Made by a program: the position numbers and the translations under genes. The notes under the pieces are model-generated. The model did not search any database and was not told where the DNA came from. It worked only from the letters and a program-made list of their open reading frames with translations. From assembly GCA_016934315.1 (NCBI GenBank), contig JAFGSY010000013.1, positions 1-64,000 of the forward strand: a stretch of 64,000 bases of DNA, written 5' to 3'. Below, in pieces: positions 1 through 7,927 of this stretch. This DNA is from Candidatus Anaeroferrophillus wilburensis (GTDB lineage Bacteria > Desulfobacterota > Anaeroferrophillalia > Anaeroferrophillales > Anaeroferrophillaceae). The stretch's first letter is position 1. The number at the start of each line of letters is the position of its first letter.

Positions 1-39
1 GAAAAATCAGTTAAAAAGCAGGAAAAAGAAGCTGCCTAA
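1..39 (+). CDS. possible 3' end of an upstream plus-strand gene (partial)
   Basis: Read from base 1, the plus strand gives a short lysine- and glutamate-rich tail (EKSVKKQEKEAA) ending in TAA at 37-39. Charged tails of this kind are common at real C-termini. The gene body lies outside the window, so no family can be named. It would converge on the minus-strand pilin gene, with the left inverted repeat between them. Only 12 codons are visible, so chance is a serious alternative. Confidence 0.25.
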   Translation, partial: EKSVKKQEKEAA

Positions 40-58
40 TTTTTAATCAGTCAAGGGC

Positions 59-84
59 GTGTGTCAGGTGAATACTATCACTGT
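59..84. repeat. left arm of a 26-bp perfect inverted repeat
   Basis: This 26-bp sequence, with core GTCAGGTGAATACTATCAC, is found exactly in reverse complement at 2968-2993. Past the inner end the match continues for three more positions with one mismatch. The arm sits 4 bp beyond the stop codon of the pilin-like gene. No flanking direct repeat (target duplication) was seen. The ends of the inner core read TGTCAG...CTGACA, which resembles a transposon end, but no transposase lies between the arms. Confidence 0.9.
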
Positions 85-88
85 ACAG

Positions 89-559
89 CTAATCAAATAT
101 CCAGCGAAAAACTGAAAATCCTGGCAATCCAGGCATAGCAGTATCAGCTACTGGATTAATATCATCTTGATCAATAGTCCATCGGTCGGTACTGCCATCA
201 ATAACTGCAAGTGCCTCCAGCACAAATGTTGTAGCCGCTGAATTATTAACGGTAAGAGTATAAACACCCTTGTTAAAACTATTGACATTGGTATTACCAA
301 ATCCCGGTAATAGACAGATGGTATCACAATAGCGATTGTTTTCACTAAAAAACTGTTCCTGAGCCATCTGGCTGGCCTTCAACCCAATAATGGCATCAGA
401 TTGCCGGGCCCGGTTGAGGTAGTTTCTGTATAGTGGAATGGCTACGGTTGCTAGAACAGCTAAAATAGCGACCGTTATCATTAGCTCCACTAAAGTAAAT
501 CCTTGTTTTCCAAAGAAGTGTGATCGGGATTGTACACGTATCATTTTCATAGTACTCAT
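89..559 (-). CDS. type IV pilin-like protein (second pilin of the cassette)
   Basis: This predicted protein has 156 residues and a class III prepilin signal. A basic leader of about 20 residues ends in KQG, followed by FTLVELMITVAILAVLATVA with Glu at position 5 of the mature form. This is the hydrophobic alpha-1 segment expected to be cut and methylated by PilD at the inner membrane. The mature part is about 136 residues, contains a CDTIC cysteine pair in the middle, and resembles PilE-type pilins. The start at 559 is chosen because GGAGGAG lies 8-10 bp upstream; a longer frame exists but would overlap the preceding gene. The gene follows the glycosyltransferase gene by 16 bp in the same direction, so the two are probably co-transcribed. 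Its AT-rich composition matches that gene rather than pilA. It may be a minor pilin, an alternative major pilin or a glycosylation acceptor; the sequence cannot decide. Confidence 0.85.
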   Translation of the reverse strand: MSTMKMIRVQSRSHFFGKQGFTLVELMITVAILAVLATVAIPLYRNYLNRARQSDAIIGLKASQMAQEQFFSENNRYCDTICLLPGFGNTNVNSFNKGVYTLTVNNSAATTFVLEALAVIDGSTDRWTIDQDDINPVADTAMPGLPGFSVFRWIFD

Positions 560-575
560 ATTGATTTCTCCTCCG

Positions 576-2969
576 TCATAGCCCTTCAGCACCACAAGCC
601 ATAGCTTCCAATCTTTTTTTGTGAGGATAGTCTGGATATAATTCCAACGCCTTATCAAAACTATGTAACGCTTCCCCCCTTTTATTTAAAGCCAGCAAAT
701 AAATACCACGATTAACCCAGAGTTGGGCATATTTTTCATCTAAAGCAACGGCTTTCTCTATTTCTGTTACAGCCTCAGCCACATCCCCCTCTTTATATAA
801 AAACCACGAGTGCAATAATAACGCATCCGGGTTATCCGGTTGCATTGCTTTTGCTAATTCAAGAACATATTCAGTTACAAAGTTATCATTCAAGCCTACT
901 TTTATCATAGAATAGCCTATGGCCATAATAAAATTGAATCTATTTGTAAATGGATGGTAAAAATACTTATCTTTAATCGTCCCCTTTACTTGCTGTATCT
1001 TGTCCAGGGATTTCAGGTAATAAATTTTTTCCTTGATTTCTTTACATTTTTCCGAAGCTGGTTGTCTACCTATACCATTGTCACAATACATAAGCGCTAG
1101 ATCAAATTCATTAAGGCTAAAAAATATTTCTGCCATTTTTTCATCAGCGGCTGAAATACTTTCTGTATTTATCTTCATTTCAGGATTAAAAGAATAACCT
1201 TCTTGTAATGCTGTTGTTAGTGTGTAAAGAAAATAGTTTTCAAATTTTTTCGGATTCTCTAGTCGGCTATTGGCAAGTGAATACTGCAACCCTTTAAAAT
1301 AGATTTCCAGGGCTGATTGATATTCATGTTCTAAAAAATAAAGGTGCCCCAAATTAAAAAGAAATAAAGGGTACGCATTTTTCTTGGCCTCCGGAGGTGC
1401 CTCCTGGAGAAAAGATTCAGCCCTTTCTATGGCTAACCGGTTGTTTCCCATCTTTGATAAGTTTGTGATTATGTTGCTTACCGAAACCCAATATTCCTCA
1501 TAACCTTTTACCCCTAGTTCTAACGCTCGCTCACACGAAACAATTGCTTGTTCATATTTACCTTGATCAGCCAATGCCTTGGCCAAGTTCCCATGCACAC
1601 GCGGTTTATTGGGAGCTTTTATAAGACAGTCCCTGTATAATGAAACCGAATCCTGCCAAACGATATTCCTAGCATACGTTAAAAGGGATAAACATGAAAA
1701 CACTATGAGCATGAAGGAGACAAATAGCTTTCCATAGTCCAGGGAATTTTGTATAGGGAAAATTTTTGATTGAATCTCAATAAGCAACAAAACTAATGTA
1801 CAGTAGAAACCAACTGAAGGGAGATATAAACGATGTTCAAATTTCAGTTCTAGAGGTATAATTGTTGATTCAATAAGTAAATGTAGAAAAAACCAAAAAA
1901 TTCCAAAAGCTACCAAGGGATATTTCTCCCTTACTTTCCACGCTGCAAAAATAATCCCAAACAGAAAGATAAGGGAAAAAAGAGTGGACAATGGAGAGAA
2001 AAAAGAGGTTGAAAGCGCTACATCATGTTCCAAGTTTAAAAAACTCGGCATAGGTAACAATAAAAGAAAAATATAGGAGCTTACAATGCGCAGTTCAGTC
2101 AAAAGGCGCTCCGTAATGGTAAAATGTCGCGCCGCTGCAATAGCTATCATTCGAGGAGATATTTTATAATAGATAAACAACCCACAAGCTGCAATAAAAA
2201 ACAAAACAATTATTTTATTTTTTTTAATAATTTTAATTGGATAGCTATCTTTAACAAACAGCAATTCCGTTAACAGGACAATGATAGGCAACGTTGCTGA
2301 AATCTGTTTACTTAACAACGCACATGCGCCACTCAGTATGAATAAAAAATACCACCATAATACTTTCTGATTAAATCCTTGGGTTAATTGTTTTACCCTA
2401 CCTTTCAGGTAGCAACCGTAAGAAAAAATATAAAATAAAGCAGACATTGATGTCATACGCTGGACAAGATAGGTTACCGCGTTAGTCTGCACAGGGTTTA
2501 ATGACCACAAACCAACAATAAAAACAACAACCATGGGGACAGGAACTGGTATTTCTCTTAAGAAAGATTCGTTGCTACGATTATGCAGCGAAAAAAGGGC
2601 ATTCAACATAAAGAAAACTGACAACGTCGTCAATATATGAATAATAATATTCGTAATATGGAAGGCAATAACACTCCCCCCCCCCCACTGCAAGTCGACA
2701 GCGAAGGATAAAATAGGCAGAAAACGAGCAAACCCAAATTTGGTTTTTGTTAATTCAATGAAACTTTCAGGAGTATAAGAAAACCCTAAAATTTTGGGCT
2801 CCTTCACAAAACTATGAGAGTCATCCAATGTGAATGGCGCATAAAGGCTATTTGAATATGCCGATATAATAAAAATCAAAAGAAAACAAATAGATAAAAA
2901 AATTATTGTTTTCCGCGCACTACAAAAATTTTTTTTGATGTTCCCATAAAGTTTATACACAGTTTGCAC
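576..2969 (-). CDS. TMTC-like GT-C membrane glycosyltransferase with C-terminal TPRs
   Basis: The protein has about 797 residues. The N-terminal half carries many membrane segments, and the C-terminal half carries tetratricopeptide repeats (for example NLAKALADQGKYEQAIVSCE). Just after the first membrane helix comes an acidic pair, FTLDDSHSF (residues about 47-55), where GT-C enzymes bind metal or lipid-linked donor. The stretch NPVQTNAVTYLVQRMTSMSA matches the conserved loop of TMTC-type protein O-mannosyltransferases. I infer an inner-membrane enzyme that moves a sugar from a polyprenyl carrier to an exported protein, plausibly the neighbouring pilins. The start is uncertain. The frame opens at TTG 3029, but that codon lies upstream of the predicted transcription start. 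GTG codons at 2993, 2984 and 2969 are possible; 2969 is used because AGGTGA precedes it. The right arm of the inverted repeat covers these codons. A run of 11 G (2676-2686) sits at residues about 95-98. The gene is visibly AT-rich. Confidence 0.75.
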   Translation of the reverse strand: MQTVYKLYGNIKKNFCSARKTIIFLSICFLLIFIISAYSNSLYAPFTLDDSHSFVKEPKILGFSYTPESFIELTKTKFGFARFLPILSFAVDLQWGGGSVIAFHITNIIIHILTTLSVFFMLNALFSLHNRSNESFLREIPVPVPMVVVFIVGLWSLNPVQTNAVTYLVQRMTSMSALFYIFSYGCYLKGRVKQLTQGFNQKVLWWYFLFILSGACALLSKQISATLPIIVLLTELLFVKDSYPIKIIKKNKIIVLFFIAACGLFIYYKISPRMIAIAAARHFTITERLLTELRIVSSYIFLLLLPMPSFLNLEHDVALSTSFFSPLSTLFSLIFLFGIIFAAWKVREKYPLVAFGIFWFFLHLLIESTIIPLELKFEHRLYLPSVGFYCTLVLLLIEIQSKIFPIQNSLDYGKLFVSFMLIVFSCLSLLTYARNIVWQDSVSLYRDCLIKAPNKPRVHGNLAKALADQGKYEQAIVSCERALELGVKGYEEYWVSVSNIITNLSKMGNNRLAIERAESFLQEAPPEAKKNAYPLFLFNLGHLYFLEHEYQSALEIYFKGLQYSLANSRLENPKKFENYFLYTLTTALQEGYSFNPEMKINTESISAADEKMAEIFFSLNEFDLALMYCDNGIGRQPASEKCKEIKEKIYYLKSLDKIQQVKGTIKDKYFYHPFTNRFNFIMAIGYSMIKVGLNDNFVTEYVLELAKAMQPDNPDALLLHSWFLYKEGDVAEAVTEIEKAVALDEKYAQLWVNRGIYLLALNKRGEALHSFDKALELYPDYPHKKRLEAMACGAEGL
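2676..2686 (-). repeat. poly-G tract (11 G on the coding strand), candidate phase-variation switch
   Basis: Eleven uninterrupted C on the plus strand are 11 G in the glycosyltransferase coding strand, encoding Trp-Gly-Gly-Gly. With 11 G the frame is open. One G fewer reads TGA about 15 codons after the tract, and one G more reads TAA about 32 codons after it. Runs of this length are known to slip during replication and switch surface glycosyltransferase genes in Neisseria and Campylobacter. Switching here is inference. Confidence 0.8.
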
Positions 2970-2993
2970 AGTGATAGTATTCACCTGACACAC
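2968..2993. repeat. right arm of the 26-bp perfect inverted repeat
   Basis: Exact reverse complement of 59-84. It lies at the extreme 5' end of the glycosyltransferase gene and overlaps its candidate start codons. The two arms therefore enclose just the glycosyltransferase gene and the second pilin gene, about 2.9 kb, and exclude the pilA-like gene. Confidence 0.9.
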
Positions 2994-3033
2994 TCGTCCA
3001 GAACAATTTAACGTTCGAAGCAGCAACAACCGG

Positions 3034-3042
3034 ATTATAGCA
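3034..3042 (-). promoter_or_regulatory. candidate extended -10 promoter for the glycosyltransferase/pilin cassette
   Basis: On the minus strand this reads TGCTATAAT, a perfect -10 hexamer with the TGn extension. No clear -35 box lies upstream, which extended -10 promoters tolerate. It is placed just after the pilA terminator and before the cassette, with a start of transcription near 3027. It would let the cassette be expressed apart from pilA. Confidence 0.4.
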
Positions 3043-3050
3043 ACAACCAG

Positions 3051-3082
3051 AAAAGGGGATACCGACCAGAATCGGTATCCCC
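3051..3082 (-). terminator. rho-independent terminator of the pilA-like gene
   Basis: An 11-bp perfect stem (3055-3065 with 3072-3082, GGGGATACCGA on each strand) closes a 6-base loop. On the minus strand it is followed by TTTT. It begins 30 bp after the stop codon of the pilin gene and should separate pilA transcription from the cassette, apart from read-through. Confidence 0.85.
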
Positions 3083-3111
3083 TTGTGGTCTAAGCATATA
3101 CACGCTTATTT

Positions 3112-3558
3112 TTAGTCCATACCCAATGCGTCTGCAACGTTACCGCTGTAGTCCCAACCAACAATTTTACCATTATCAGTAGTAGCAGTAGCCGTAATAG
3201 TAACACCATAAGCCGCAGACAGAGCTCCAACCGTTGTGTTGGTAGAATCTGCCAAGTTAAAAATAAGCTGAAATGCTGCAGGTGTAATTGTTGTCAACGT
3301 TACATTGCGGGTGGAAGCGTCAGCCTGCATGACCGTTGTATCTCCAGCTGCGGGGAAAGCATCTGTCAAGGCATAGCGAGCTGCAACATTGGTTTCCACT
3401 GAGTGGATTGTCGGCAATACTGCACTGGCAAAGCGCGCCTTCTGGATATAGTTCTTGTACATGGGGATCGCCACGGCGGCGAGGATACCGATGATTGCCA
3501 CAACAATCATCAACTCAATCAGGGTAAAACCTTTTTTGTTCTTGTGTACTTTCTTCAT
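3112..3558 (-). CDS. pilA: type IV major pilin (PilA-like prepilin)
   Basis: The predicted prepilin has 148 residues. A 10-residue basic leader, [10 protein letters not shown], is followed by [20 protein letters not shown], the classic PilD-processed alpha-1 segment with Glu5. The mature protein is about 138 residues, rich in Ala and Thr, and has no Cys pair, so there is no disulfide-bonded D-region of the Pseudomonas/Neisseria kind. It is longer than the short pilins of Geobacter. The start at 3558 is chosen because AGGAGG lies 9 bp upstream; an ATG at 3573 would overlap that site. A sigma-54 promoter lies about 140 bp upstream and a strong terminator downstream, so it looks like a single-gene unit and is the best candidate for the major pilin. 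No pilB, pilT, pilC or pilD gene is in the window. Confidence 0.9.
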   Translation of the reverse strand: MKKVHKNKKGFTLIELMIVVAIIGILAAVAIPMYKNYIQKARFASAVLPTIHSVETNVAARYALTDAFPAAGDTTVMQADASTRNVTLTTITPAAFQLIFNLADSTNTTVGALSAAYGVTITATATTDNGKIVGWDYSGNVADALGMD

Positions 3559-3871
3559 CACATTACTCCTCCTCATAAAAAATTGCAAAAACCTTACCGA
3601 TACAAACAGATCCCTGTTCCTAAACTCCCTTTCGACGTCCTACTCAGGAAACTTTACCATTTTTTTTCGCCGTTTTTTCATACAACATGGAACGCTTGCA
3701 AAGACTGATCCAGCCAATAAAAAAAATGATAAATTCTGCTTAAAAAAATAACAGCTTTATTTTCAATATATTAAAAAGCATAGAAGAACTCCTTAAAGGA
3801 GCATAAGCAGCAACAAGGCAATTATTCAACCGGTAAATGACAAATCAGGGCAGTAGTAGTGACAAAAATTG
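3559..3871. other. intergenic region between PBP1A gene and pilA
   Basis: AT-rich, 313 bp, without a credible gene. It holds the sigma-54 promoter of pilA at 3697-3712. There is also a small palindrome, CTCCTTAAAGGAG, near 3790, and an inverted repeat AGTGACA/TGTCACT (3858-3876) that overlaps the PBP1A stop codon. The latter lacks a T-run, so I do not call it a terminator. Confidence 0.6.
3697..3712 (-). promoter_or_regulatory. sigma-54 (RpoN) promoter of pilA
   Basis: The minus strand reads TGGATCAGTCTTTGCA. It has GG and GC at the exact -24/-12 spacing of the RpoN consensus (TGGCACGN4TTGCW), with TTTGCA kept intact. Transcription would start near 3686, leaving a leader of about 128 bases. 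In many Gram-negative bacteria pilA is driven by RpoN with the PilS/PilR pair. An NtrC-type activator is encoded at 36920-38314, but nothing ties it to this site. Confidence 0.7.
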
Positions 3872-6331
3872 TCACTGAGGAGGAAGGGGTGGTGAGTTCT
3901 CTTCAGGAAAATCCTGAAAAAGCTGCTCTTCCAGCTGATGGGCGGAGATGGGACGGGAAAACTCTTTTGGCTCTGTGCCTTCCCGGAAGCATTCAAAACT
4001 CTCCTGCTCGGTCTCGGGAGTAGCCAGCAAACCGGTTTTTTGATCAATTTTTGCAAAAACGATCCCCGGGGGGACGGGAAACGTCGTCTTGGGAAATTCC
4101 TTGAGTGCTTCCCGCATGAAGTCAACCCAGATGGGACAGGCCGCCCGGGAACCGGTTTCATGTTTACCCAGGGGTTTCAGGTCATCAAAACCAACCCAGA
4201 CCCCGGTTACCAGCTGCGGCGCATAACCAAGAAACCAGGCATCATAATAATCGTTGGTAGTCCCGGTCTTGCCGGCCAGGGGGCGCTTGAGAACTCTGGC
4301 CCGCCGGCCGGTGCCCTGCTGCACCACACTTTCCATCATACTGGTCATCAAATAGGCTGTTTGCGGTGAAATCACCTGTTTCCGCGGCTCAGAAGCCGAT
4401 GAAGCTGCACCTTGAAGCATGGCATTAGCGCCATCATCCCCCCCTAAGCCCCAGAAAGGCTCATTATCTTCAAGAATTTCCCCGTCCCGATTTTCTATCC
4501 TTTTAATATAAACCGGGCCCTCAAGGCGGCCGCCATTGGCAAAAACACCATAGGCACGGGTCAGCTCCATCAGCGAAACACCGGAAGAACCAAGGGCAAG
4601 GGTCAAATCCGCGTTTAGGGGCGAGGTTATGCCGAGTTTACTGGCATAATTGATCACCCGGGGAATGCCAGTCTTCTGCAGCACCTTGATGGTTACCAGG
4701 TTGCGGGAATGGATCAGTGCCTGGCGGAGGCTGGTGGGACCATAAAATTTCTGCTCGTAATTGCGCGGTTTCCATACCTGATCCCATTCCTCACTGTCCT
4801 GATAGATGATCGGACTATCGAGAAAAATACTGGCCGGTGTCAACCCGTGATCAAGACCGGCGGCATAGATAATCGGCTTGAAGGCTGATCCGGGGGAGCG
4901 GCGGGATTGGATAGCCCGATTGAATTCGCTCTCGGCAAACGATTTCCCGCCGACCATGCTGCGGACCATGCCGGTCTGGACATCCAGCGCCACCAGTGCT
5001 CCCTGGACCAGCGGTTCCTGGACCAGGCGAACGGCAACCGCCGCACCATTGCCAGCAGCAGCACCATCAGCGACCGCGATGATTTCCACCAGCACGACAT
5101 CACCGGGCACAAAGGCAGCAGATGGACTTTTGATGGTTGCCCCGGGGAAAAGTGCACCATCAGGTGCAGGTCTCCGGGCCCATGAGCAATCTTTCAACGC
5201 CATGACCGCATCAAGCCCCCCGAGGGACAGCATCACGTTCTGCTGCTGGTCGTCAACCTGCTTCACCAGAGCTTTCATCTGCTGGCCGGCAGCCACCGGT
5301 AACGAACGGTGCTCATCCGCCAGCTGTTGTTCAAAAGTAGCAAAATCATCGGGAGAAACAATCTGGAGGGGACCCCGGTATCCCTGGCGCCGATCAAGAG
5401 CCCCAAGGCCTTTTATGATTGCATCCCTGGCGGCCTGCTGAAAGTCGAGGTTAACCGTGCTGTAGACCTGCAGCCCTTCTCTGTACAGAAGGTCATAGCC
5501 GTATTCTTTTTCAAGATAGCGGCGAATATGCTCGGTAAAATAGGGTGCCTTGATGAATGGTTCCCGGTGCTGCCTGATCTCCACCGGTGATGCCAGCGCC
5601 TCCCGGGACTCTGCCGCGGAGATATACCCCTCCTTCACCATCTGGCCAAGAACATATCTCTGCCGACGGGCTGCCAGCTCCGGGTTGGTCAGGGGGGAGT
5701 AGCGGTTTGGTGCCTTGGGCAAACCGGCAATAAGGGTCATTTCAGCCAGGGTGAGATCACGGGTTTTTTTGCCAAAATAGGTTTGGGAGGCAATTTCAAC
5801 GCCATAGGCCCCATGCCCCAGGTAGATTTGGTTCAGGTAAAGGAAGAGAATTTCATCTTTGCTGAGATATTTTTCAATCCGATAGGCAAGAATGGCCTCT
5901 TTAATTTTACGCTTCAATTTGCGTTCCGGAGAAAGCAGCAGTGATTTGGTCACCTGCTGGGTGATGGTGCTGCCACCCTGAACCACCCGCCCAGCAGAAA
6001 TATTTTTTATCAGCGCCCGCATAATACCCATAAAGTCCAGGCCCTGATGCTCATAAAAACGGGCGTCTTCACTGGCAATAAAGGCCTTTTTCAGCTGTTC
6101 GGGAATCTCCTCAATGGGGATAATTTTCCGTTTTTCCAGGTAGAACTGGCCGATAATCTTACCATTATCGGCATAAATTTCGGTAATGGTTGCCGGACGA
6201 TAATCCCTTAAGGAGGTTATCCTTGGCAAATCACTGGCAAAGTAAAAATAGGTCCCCATGCCCACTGCCGCCGCCAGCACAAAGCCGGCAACCAGCAGAA
6301 CAGCACAAAAAACCGCAAGACGCTTGAACAT
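3872..6331 (-). CDS. mrcA: penicillin-binding protein 1A (glycosyltransferase/transpeptidase)
   Basis: This 819-residue bifunctional class A PBP builds peptidoglycan in the periplasm from lipid II. An N-terminal membrane anchor comes first. The GT51 glycosyltransferase domain follows at about residues 55-230, with catalytic EDARFYEHQG and GGSTITQQVTK motifs. An OB-like insert and the transpeptidase domain come next. The transpeptidase has SPGSAFKP (catalytic Ser), SRN and KTGTTNDYYDAWF, so both activities look intact. The length is usual for PBP1A. The start at 6331 (MFKRLAVF) is chosen because AGGTGAG lies 7 bp upstream; a GTG 12 bp earlier falls inside that site. The histidine kinase gene lies 42 bp upstream on the same strand and may share a transcript. 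Confidence 0.93.
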   Translation of the reverse strand: MFKRLAVFCAVLLVAGFVLAAAVGMGTYFYFASDLPRITSLRDYRPATITEIYADNGKIIGQFYLEKRKIIPIEEIPEQLKKAFIASEDARFYEHQGLDFMGIMRALIKNISAGRVVQGGSTITQQVTKSLLLSPERKLKRKIKEAILAYRIEKYLSKDEILFLYLNQIYLGHGAYGVEIASQTYFGKKTRDLTLAEMTLIAGLPKAPNRYSPLTNPELAARRQRYVLGQMVKEGYISAAESREALASPVEIRQHREPFIKAPYFTEHIRRYLEKEYGYDLLYREGLQVYSTVNLDFQQAARDAIIKGLGALDRRQGYRGPLQIVSPDDFATFEQQLADEHRSLPVAAGQQMKALVKQVDDQQQNVMLSLGGLDAVMALKDCSWARRPAPDGALFPGATIKSPSAAFVPGDVVLVEIIAVADGAAAGNGAAVAVRLVQEPLVQGALVALDVQTGMVRSMVGGKSFAESEFNRAIQSRRSPGSAFKPIIYAAGLDHGLTPASIFLDSPIIYQDSEEWDQVWKPRNYEQKFYGPTSLRQALIHSRNLVTIKVLQKTGIPRVINYASKLGITSPLNADLTLALGSSGVSLMELTRAYGVFANGGRLEGPVYIKRIENRDGEILEDNEPFWGLGGDDGANAMLQGAASSASEPRKQVISPQTAYLMTSMMESVVQQGTGRRARVLKRPLAGKTGTTNDYYDAWFLGYAPQLVTGVWVGFDDLKPLGKHETGSRAACPIWVDFMREALKEFPKTTFPVPPGIVFAKIDQKTGLLATPETEQESFECFREGTEPKEFSRPISAHQLEEQLFQDFPEENSPPLPPQ

Positions 6332-6373
6332 GTCAGTTCTCACCTGTCATGGAGATCATTACCCTCGGCATGA

Positions 6374-7861
6374 TTACGCAGCTGTCTGGGTACGGGACGT
6401 TTTACGCCGGTCAACGGGCAGCGACACGGTTACCGCTGTGCCTTCACCTGGCTTGCTGGCAATGTCGATGCTGCCACCATGGGCTTCGACAATCAGATAC
6501 GCTTTCGCCAGCCCGACCCCGACCCCGGACATTTTCGATGTTACGAAGGGGTTAAAAATTTCCCCCAGCTTATCATCCGGGATGCCGCAGCCCGTGTCAC
6601 TGATACACAAAGAAACAAAGGCATGATCATAGGATGGGGAAATGGCTAGGGTTCCCTGCTCCGCCATGGCTTCAATACTGTTTTGCATAATGCTGCGGAA
6701 CAGAACCTGCAGATCATTACTGTCCGCCCGCACCGGCGGTACGCCTGCAGACGGCTCAAAAACAACCCTGATCTTCCGGTCGCCAGGCAGTTGGGCGGCG
6801 AATTCATCCACCAAAGCCGAGAGAAAAGCATTAATATCAATCCGCGTCAAGCTCGTTTGATGATCTTTGACAAACTGCAGATACCCTTCGATATCGGCAA
6901 CCATCCGCTCCAGACGCTGGATCTGCTCAATAACAATACGCACATATCTCTGCACACCGGGATCCTCTTTGAGCTTCTGCTGGAGTCGATTGGCAAAACC
7001 GGCCATAATCAGCACAGGATTCCTCACTTCATGGGCAATCCCCTCCACCAGCTTTCCCAAAGATGCCAACTTTTCCATCTCCAGCAGGTTTTCCTCCAGA
7101 AGCTTTTGCTCGGCAAGATCCCTGACCACCATAACGCATCCGGAAAGCACCCCGGCAGAATCTATCCGGGACATAGCAATCTGCGCTGGAAATGGTTTCT
7201 GAGCAGCGGTATGTAGAGTGACTTCACGGCTGTACCTGCCGTTGCCCACCGCTTTGGCTAGCAGCAGATCAACAAGCAGGTCACCGCTGCCAGCTGCAAA
7301 AATCAGCGAAAGGGGTTGTCCCACCAGAAAATCCTGCTCATAACCAAACAGTTTTTCCGCTGCCGGGTTGCAGAACACCACCCTGCCAGCGAGATCAAAG
7401 GAAATGACCGGATCACTGATGGCGGAGGCCAGCAACGCCTGATGGCGCATCTGCGAATCCCCCGCCAGCGGCTCCCCCTGATAGGCGTTGAAACTGGTCA
7501 CAACACGGGAAGCAGCCAGTGAAGCCGCCCCCTGTTTAGTAAGATAGTCCCACCCACCCGCCTTAATGATTCGGGCCGCCCGCTCGGGTTCGGCATTCGC
7601 TGATAGGACAATAACCGGGACTCTGAGTTTTTCCCGATGAAGAAAGACCAGCAGGTCCTCGACCTTACCATCCGACAGTTCGACCTCACTGATAATAGCC
7701 TCAATGGGAAAGTCGGCAAAAAGAGCATAGGCTTGACTAAGTCGCGGGACAAGATGAACCTGCTGGCAAACGCCTGCCAGGTGTTCCCGCAGAGCATCGC
7801 TGTACGGCGAGACCGCATCCAACAGCAACAGGTGGGAGATATGATTCGGGCCGGTGGTCAT
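6374..7861 (-). CDS. PAS sensor histidine kinase with degenerate N-terminal receiver
   Basis: The 495-residue protein is predicted to be cytoplasmic, since no membrane segment is seen. It has a receiver-like domain (about 5-125), a PAS domain (about 140-255), a HisKA domain with intact H-box GIAHEVRNPV (His277), and a C-terminal HATPase with DTGCGIPDDK and GVGVGLAKA. The receiver has Glu59 in AIISEVELSDG, where the phospho-accepting Asp normally sits, so it probably does not take phosphate. Acidic substitution can mimic the phosphorylated state, but that is inference. The kinase part looks active. No response regulator gene is adjacent. The HDOD/kinase-like gene lies 66 bp upstream on the same strand, so the two may form one signalling unit. 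The signal and target are unknown. Confidence 0.85.
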   Translation of the reverse strand: MTTGPNHISHLLLLDAVSPYSDALREHLAGVCQQVHLVPRLSQAYALFADFPIEAIISEVELSDGKVEDLLVFLHREKLRVPVIVLSANAEPERAARIIKAGGWDYLTKQGAASLAASRVVTSFNAYQGEPLAGDSQMRHQALLASAISDPVISFDLAGRVVFCNPAAEKLFGYEQDFLVGQPLSLIFAAGSGDLLVDLLLAKAVGNGRYSREVTLHTAAQKPFPAQIAMSRIDSAGVLSGCVMVVRDLAEQKLLEENLLEMEKLASLGKLVEGIAHEVRNPVLIMAGFANRLQQKLKEDPGVQRYVRIVIEQIQRLERMVADIEGYLQFVKDHQTSLTRIDINAFLSALVDEFAAQLPGDRKIRVVFEPSAGVPPVRADSNDLQVLFRSIMQNSIEAMAEQGTLAISPSYDHAFVSLCISDTGCGIPDDKLGEIFNPFVTSKMSGVGVGLAKAYLIVEAHGGSIDIASKPGEGTAVTVSLPVDRRKTSRTQTAA

Positions 7862-7927
7862 GAACGTTAGAAAACCTGGCTAACATGGGAGCAGTCCCAA
7901 GAAACCTTCAAAACTAGCCGCAGCAGG

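Noticed and set aside
2991-3029. Using TTG 3029 as start of the glycosyltransferase gene
   Set aside because: It lies upstream of the start of transcription predicted from the TGCTATAAT element and has no ribosome site; later GTG codons are more plausible.
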